A stretch of 5,945 nt of DNA from Deltaproteobacteria bacterium. Lineage in GTDB: Bacteria > Desulfobacterota > Desulfobulbia > Desulfobulbales > BM004. Numbering within the stretch: the first letter of the stretch is position 1; each line of letters opens with the position of its first letter. The notes under the pieces are model-generated. The model was given only the letters and a program-made list of their open reading frames with translations, did not search any database and had not been told where the DNA came from. Of this stretch, positions 4,926-5,945 are shown piece after piece. The DNA lies in NCBI GenBank assembly GCA_019312985.1, contig JAFDCC010000160.1, positions 1-5,945 of the forward strand, written 5' to 3'. A program made the translations under genes and the position numbers.

Positions 4926-5025
4926 TCGTCAGGTTTCTTTTGCCTTAAATCCGGTTTTAAAAAAAATAAAAGTTGTGCAATTACAATAAGTTAGAGAAAT
5001 TTAACCACAAGGAGGTAACACGGTA

Positions 5026-5562
5026 ATGGAGCAAATTCCCAAGTATCTACTGACAACAGTTGCGGCAGCGCTGCTCTTTCTTTTTTCTTCCGGCACAATT
5101 GCCGCAGCCGGTGAAGGACCAGACGAGGTAATTATCGATTCCCTTGCCCTGCTTTACGATCCGGTCATTTTCGATCATGCCATGCATGAGGACGTCAGCG
5201 AAGGGACCTGCGCCGTATGTCATCACCACACCCTTGGTACGGCAATCGAGAATGAAAGCTGCATGAAGTGCCATGCCGAAAGCGGCGGCACAGATGAAAT
5301 CTCGTGCGGGGAGTGTCATTCGAGTCAGCGGTTCGAGGCCGAATACCTCGCCCGTATCAGTGCTGACAATGAACTCTACCACCGCGACCGACTCGGATTG
5401 AAAGCGGCATACCACATGCGCTGCATGAACTGTCACACGGAATACGGTGTTGCAAACGGCTGCCAGGATTGTCATGGCCGCAACGATGCCGGCGACAAAT
5501 TTTTCCATGCCGGCAGCTACAAGCCTCCCGAGAATGCAGAACCTGCCGGCGGCGGTCATTAG
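5026..5562 (+). CDS. Periplasmic pentaheme c-type cytochrome
   Basis: The protein has 178 residues and starts after AAGGAGGT, a strong ribosome site 9 nt from the ATG. A Sec signal peptide (about 1-28, LLTTVAAALLFLFSSGTIAAA) is followed by five CXXCH sites: CAVCH (62-66), CMKCH (79-83), CGECH (94-98), CMNCH (133-137) and CQDCH (146-150). FDHAMH (His51, His54), the HH after the first site, and His119, His130 and His161 are candidate axial ligands, so bis-histidine, low-potential hemes of the class III/c7 type are likely. The arrangement is two groups, three then two sites, with a 34-residue gap. It has a good match in style to cytochromes that accompany HmcB-like iron-sulfur and NrfD-like subunits, and such an iron-sulfur gene begins 45 nt later. 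It probably passes electrons between that complex and other periplasmic cytochromes. Confidence 0.88.
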   Translation: MEQIPKYLLTTVAAALLFLFSSGTIAAAGEGPDEVIIDSLALLYDPVIFDHAMHEDVSEGTCAVCHHHTLGTAIENESCMKCHAESGGTDEISCGECHSSQRFEAEYLARISADNELYHRDRLGLKAAYHMRCMNCHTEYGVANGCQDCHGRNDAGDKFFHAGSYKPPENAEPAGGGH

Positions 5563-5607
5563 AAAAAGTAAGCAATTCCACTTTCAGCATATACCAAGGA
5601 GAAGAGA

Positions 5608-5945
5608 ATGAAAGCAATCAACCGGAGAAAATTTCTAAAAAGCAGCTTACTGGGAGGGGTCGCCGCCACGGTTATCGTTAAGGGGAAAAATGCAAATGCT
5701 TCGGCGACCTTCGGCGGCTACCCGGACGGCATGGGCGTCCTGGTGGACCTGACCCGCTGTGTCGGCTGCCGGAGCTGTGAAGCGGCATGCAACAAGGAAC
5801 AGGGGCTCCCCGCCCCGGCGCAGCCCTTTGACGACATGTCAGTTCTCGACCGTAACCGGCGGACCAGCGAAGGAGCCTACACCGTGGTCAACCGGTACGA
5901 TATCCCGGAACAGGACCACCCGCTCTTCCGCAAGATACAGTGCAA
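5608..5945 (+). CDS. Tat-exported iron-sulfur subunit, ferredoxin-like (partial, N-terminal part)
   Basis: The visible 112 codons start with MKAINRRKFLKSSLLGG, a textbook Tat signal with RRKFLK at residues 6-11 and a hydrophobic stretch to about 24; cleavage is likely near ANASA (29-33). The first cluster motif, CVGCRSCEAACNKE, follows at 51-61, and a further cysteine (112) is the last complete codon, so more clusters lie beyond the edge. The spacing and DLTRCVGCRSCEAAC pattern fit HmcB/DmsB-like 4Fe-4S subunits that work with NrfD membrane proteins. An AAGGAG site lies 6-7 nt before the ATG. It follows the pentaheme cytochrome gene by 45 nt. An NrfD-like gene is expected just downstream by analogy with known operons, but it is not in the window. 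It has a cleaner Tat motif than the left-hand iron-sulfur gene and a different N-terminal sequence. Confidence 0.9.
   Translation, partial: MKAINRRKFLKSSLLGGVAATVIVKGKNANASATFGGYPDGMGVLVDLTRCVGCRSCEAACNKEQGLPAPAQPFDDMSVLDRNRRTSEGAYTVVNRYDIPEQDHPLFRKIQC

Overview
The window looks like a chromosomal respiratory locus from an anaerobic, cytochrome-rich member of the Desulfobacterota (Desulfuromonas/Geobacter- or Desulfobulbus-like). This rests on CXXCH multiheme cytochromes, Tat-exported iron-sulfur proteins, an NrfD-type quinone subunit, a sigma-54 activator and fairly high GC in the genes. The taxonomic assignment is an inference; no marker gene is present.

Left part (1-1551, minus strand): a tight three-gene operon read right to left. 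It encodes an exported ferredoxin-like subunit with four [4Fe-4S] clusters, a small triheme c-type cytochrome, and the N-terminal third of an NrfD/PsrC-like membrane protein cut by the window edge. Together they look like a membrane module that passes electrons between the quinone pool and periplasmic hemes. Region 1552-1915 is an AT-rich divergent control region with a palindrome (GGAAATATTTCC), a second partial copy of it, and a plausible promoter for the left operon.

Centre (1916-3715, plus strand): one sigma-54-dependent response regulator with receiver, PAS-like, AAA+ and Fis-type HTH domains. No partner histidine kinase is present.

Region 3716-4313 holds no convincing gene but is dense in regulatory DNA. 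It has possible terminator hairpins, two overlapping perfect palindromes TGCAACA-N4-TGTTGCA with an extra half-site, further inverted and direct repeats, and then a near-consensus -24/-12 promoter (TGGCAC-N5-ATGCT) at 4227-4242. This is the expected layout for an enhancer-activated sigma-54 promoter, and the regulator next door is the obvious candidate activator.

Right part (4314-5945, plus strand): the driven operon. It has two small membrane proteins that share an IW-x-VA-x4-GLA motif, a pentaheme periplasmic cytochrome, and the start of another Tat-exported iron-sulfur subunit cut by the window edge. It appears to be a second quinone/cytochrome electron-transfer module with a different gene order. 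The window thus shows two related redox modules transcribed away from one central sigma-54 activator. No molybdopterin or other terminal catalytic subunit is visible.
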